From the NCBI GenBank assembly GCA_030620925.1, contig JAUXIQ010000003.1, positions 1 to 23,975 of the forward strand: DNA of 23,975 bases, written 5' to 3'. Of the stretch, positions 23,130-23,975 are shown piece by piece. The translations under genes and the position numbers were made by a program. The stretch comes from JAUXIQ01 sp030620925 [NCBI: Nitrospinota bacterium]. GTDB lineage: Bacteria; JAUXIQ01. Below the pieces are notes generated by a model, which was given only the letters and a program-made list of their open reading frames with translations, did no database searches and was not told where the DNA came from. Positions within the stretch are counted from its first letter, which is position 1, and each line of letters begins with the position of its first letter.

Positions 23130-23975
23130 ATGAGCCTATCCAGAGAGGAATTGGAGCGGATCGACCTGTACTTCCATCCCGAAAGCGTGGCGGTTGTGGG
23201 CGCATCGGCCAACCCGGTCAAGTTCGGCTACCAGGTGGTGAAGAACCTCATAAACTTGAACTTTCCGGGCGTAATTTACCCTATCAACCCCACCGCCCCC
23301 GAGGTGCAGGGGTTCAAGGCCTACCCGTCCGTCGTGGACGTGCCCGACGGCATCGACGTGGTGGTCATGGCCGTTCCTTCGCACGTGGTGCCCGGTGTGA
23401 TGCGGGATTGTGAGCGCAAGGGCGTTAAGAACGTGGTGATCGTCGCCTCCGGTTTCGACGAGGCGGGTCCCGAGGGGCAGGCATACCAGCGGGAGGTGCT
23501 GGAAACGGCCCGCAGGGGCGGCATCCGGATCGTGGGGCCCAACACCACGGGCATACTGAACCCTTCTTACGGGTTCACCAGCACTTTCGTCCCCCTGGAT
23601 GAGGTCAAGTCGGGGGAAATATCCTTCATCTCGCAGACGGGGATGTTCGCGGGGATGATGATGGAATGGATCGTATCCAGCCAGGAGTTCGGGTTTCGCA
23701 AGGTGGCGGGGTTGGGCAACAAGTGCGACGTCGCCGACCACGAGATACTCTTCTACCTGGGGCAGGATGAGGGCACCAGGGTCATTCTCATGCACATGGA
23801 AGGCACCAAGCAGGGGGCGAAATTTTTCGAGGCGCTGAGAAGCGTCACCAGGGTTAAACCCGTGGTGGTGCTCAAATCGGCGATGTCGAAAGCCGGGGCC
23901 AGGGCCGCATCTTCCCATTCGGCTTCTCTCGCCAGTGACGACAAGGTCTTCGGCGCCATGCTGGCGCAGAGCGGC
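23130..23975 (+). CDS. NDP-forming acyl-CoA synthetase / CoA-binding protein, partial (3' end beyond window)
   Basis: This family interconverts acyl-CoA plus ADP and phosphate with acid, CoA and ATP. The visible 282 residues cover the CoA-binding Rossmann domain (about 12-145, VAVVGASANPVKFGYQ, IVASGFDEAGPEG, GPNTTGILNP). Next is the succinyl-CoA-ligase-like domain, with SQTG (169-171 region) and GNKCDVAD in place of the usual SQSG and GNKADV. His263 in SSHSAS sits where the phosphorylated active-site His is expected (usually SHTGA). A strong AAGGAGGGG (23111-23119) is 10 nt before the ATG. No stop occurs before the window ends, so a fused ATP-grasp domain cannot be judged. It is divergent from the radical SAM gene. 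The motif changes mean a specialised or non-catalytic member is possible. Confidence 0.85.
   Translation, partial: MSLSREELERIDLYFHPESVAVVGASANPVKFGYQVVKNLINLNFPGVIYPINPTAPEVQGFKAYPSVVDVPDGIDVVVMAVPSHVVPGVMRDCERKGVKNVVIVASGFDEAGPEGQAYQREVLETARRGGIRIVGPNTTGILNPSYGFTSTFVPLDEVKSGEISFISQTGMFAGMMMEWIVSSQEFGFRKVAGLGNKCDVADHEILFYLGQDEGTRVILMHMEGTKQGAKFFEALRSVTRVKPVVVLKSAMSKAGARAASSHSASLASDDKVFGAMLAQSG

Noticed and set aside
1-23975. tRNA or rRNA genes, CRISPR arrays, insertion sequences, prophage or attachment sites
   Set aside because: I looked for repeat-spacer patterns, cloverleaf signatures, transposase motifs and terminal repeats and saw none. The window reads as core chromosomal genes.

Overview
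The window comes from a diderm (Gram-negative-type) bacterium that makes lipopolysaccharide. It is close to a complete outer-membrane construction locus. The gene order lysS - lolC/E - lolD - (clpC) - bamA - skp - lpxD - fabZ - lpxA - Gfo/Idh oxidoreductase - lpxI - lpxB - DUF374 acyltransferase - waaA - lpxK resembles clusters I remember from Desulfobacterota (former Deltaproteobacteria). LpxI in place of LpxH, ClpC, and an NDP-forming acyl-CoA synthetase-like protein fit that group, or a related uncultured phylum. This placement is inference; no marker was aligned.

Layout. (1) 44-2959: translation genes. prfB (release factor 2) keeps its programmed +1 frameshift, and lysS follows after a 332-bp spacer holding two promoter-like elements and inverted repeats. 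(2) 3053-5093: lipoprotein export, a LolC/E-family permease and the LolD ATPase. (3) 5086-7521: clpC, overlapping lolD by 8 bp and followed by a strong stem-loop. (4) 7642-10652: BamA and the periplasmic chaperone Skp. (5) 10690-19288: lipid A and Kdo synthesis, nine genes all on the plus strand, several joined by 4-bp stop/start overlaps. (6) 19302-22928, minus strand: radical SAM/SPASM protein, lptF, lptG, converging on lpxK with only 13 bp between stop codons. (7) 23130-end: start of an NDP-forming acyl-CoA synthetase-like gene, divergent from the radical SAM gene and cut by the window edge.

How the genes work together. LpxA, LpxD, LpxI, LpxB, LpxK and WaaA are the cytoplasmic and inner-membrane Raetz-pathway enzymes. 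FabZ competes for or feeds the same 3-hydroxyacyl-ACP pool. The DUF374 protein is a candidate LpxJ-type late acyltransferase. LptF/LptG form the permease that extracts finished LPS. BamA and Skp insert outer-membrane proteins, and Lol sends lipoproteins outward. Not found in the window: lpxC, msbA, a classical lpxL/lpxM, lptA/B/C/D, lolA/B and clpP.

Most genes are recognisable core genes. I saw no tRNA or rRNA, CRISPR array, insertion sequence or prophage. The less ordinary points are clpC coupled to lolD, a GnnA-like oxidoreductase beside lpxA without an aminotransferase, the LpxJ-like protein, a His in the RF2 GGQ loop, the repeat architecture before lysS, and an unassigned radical SAM protein that may be co-transcribed with lptFG.
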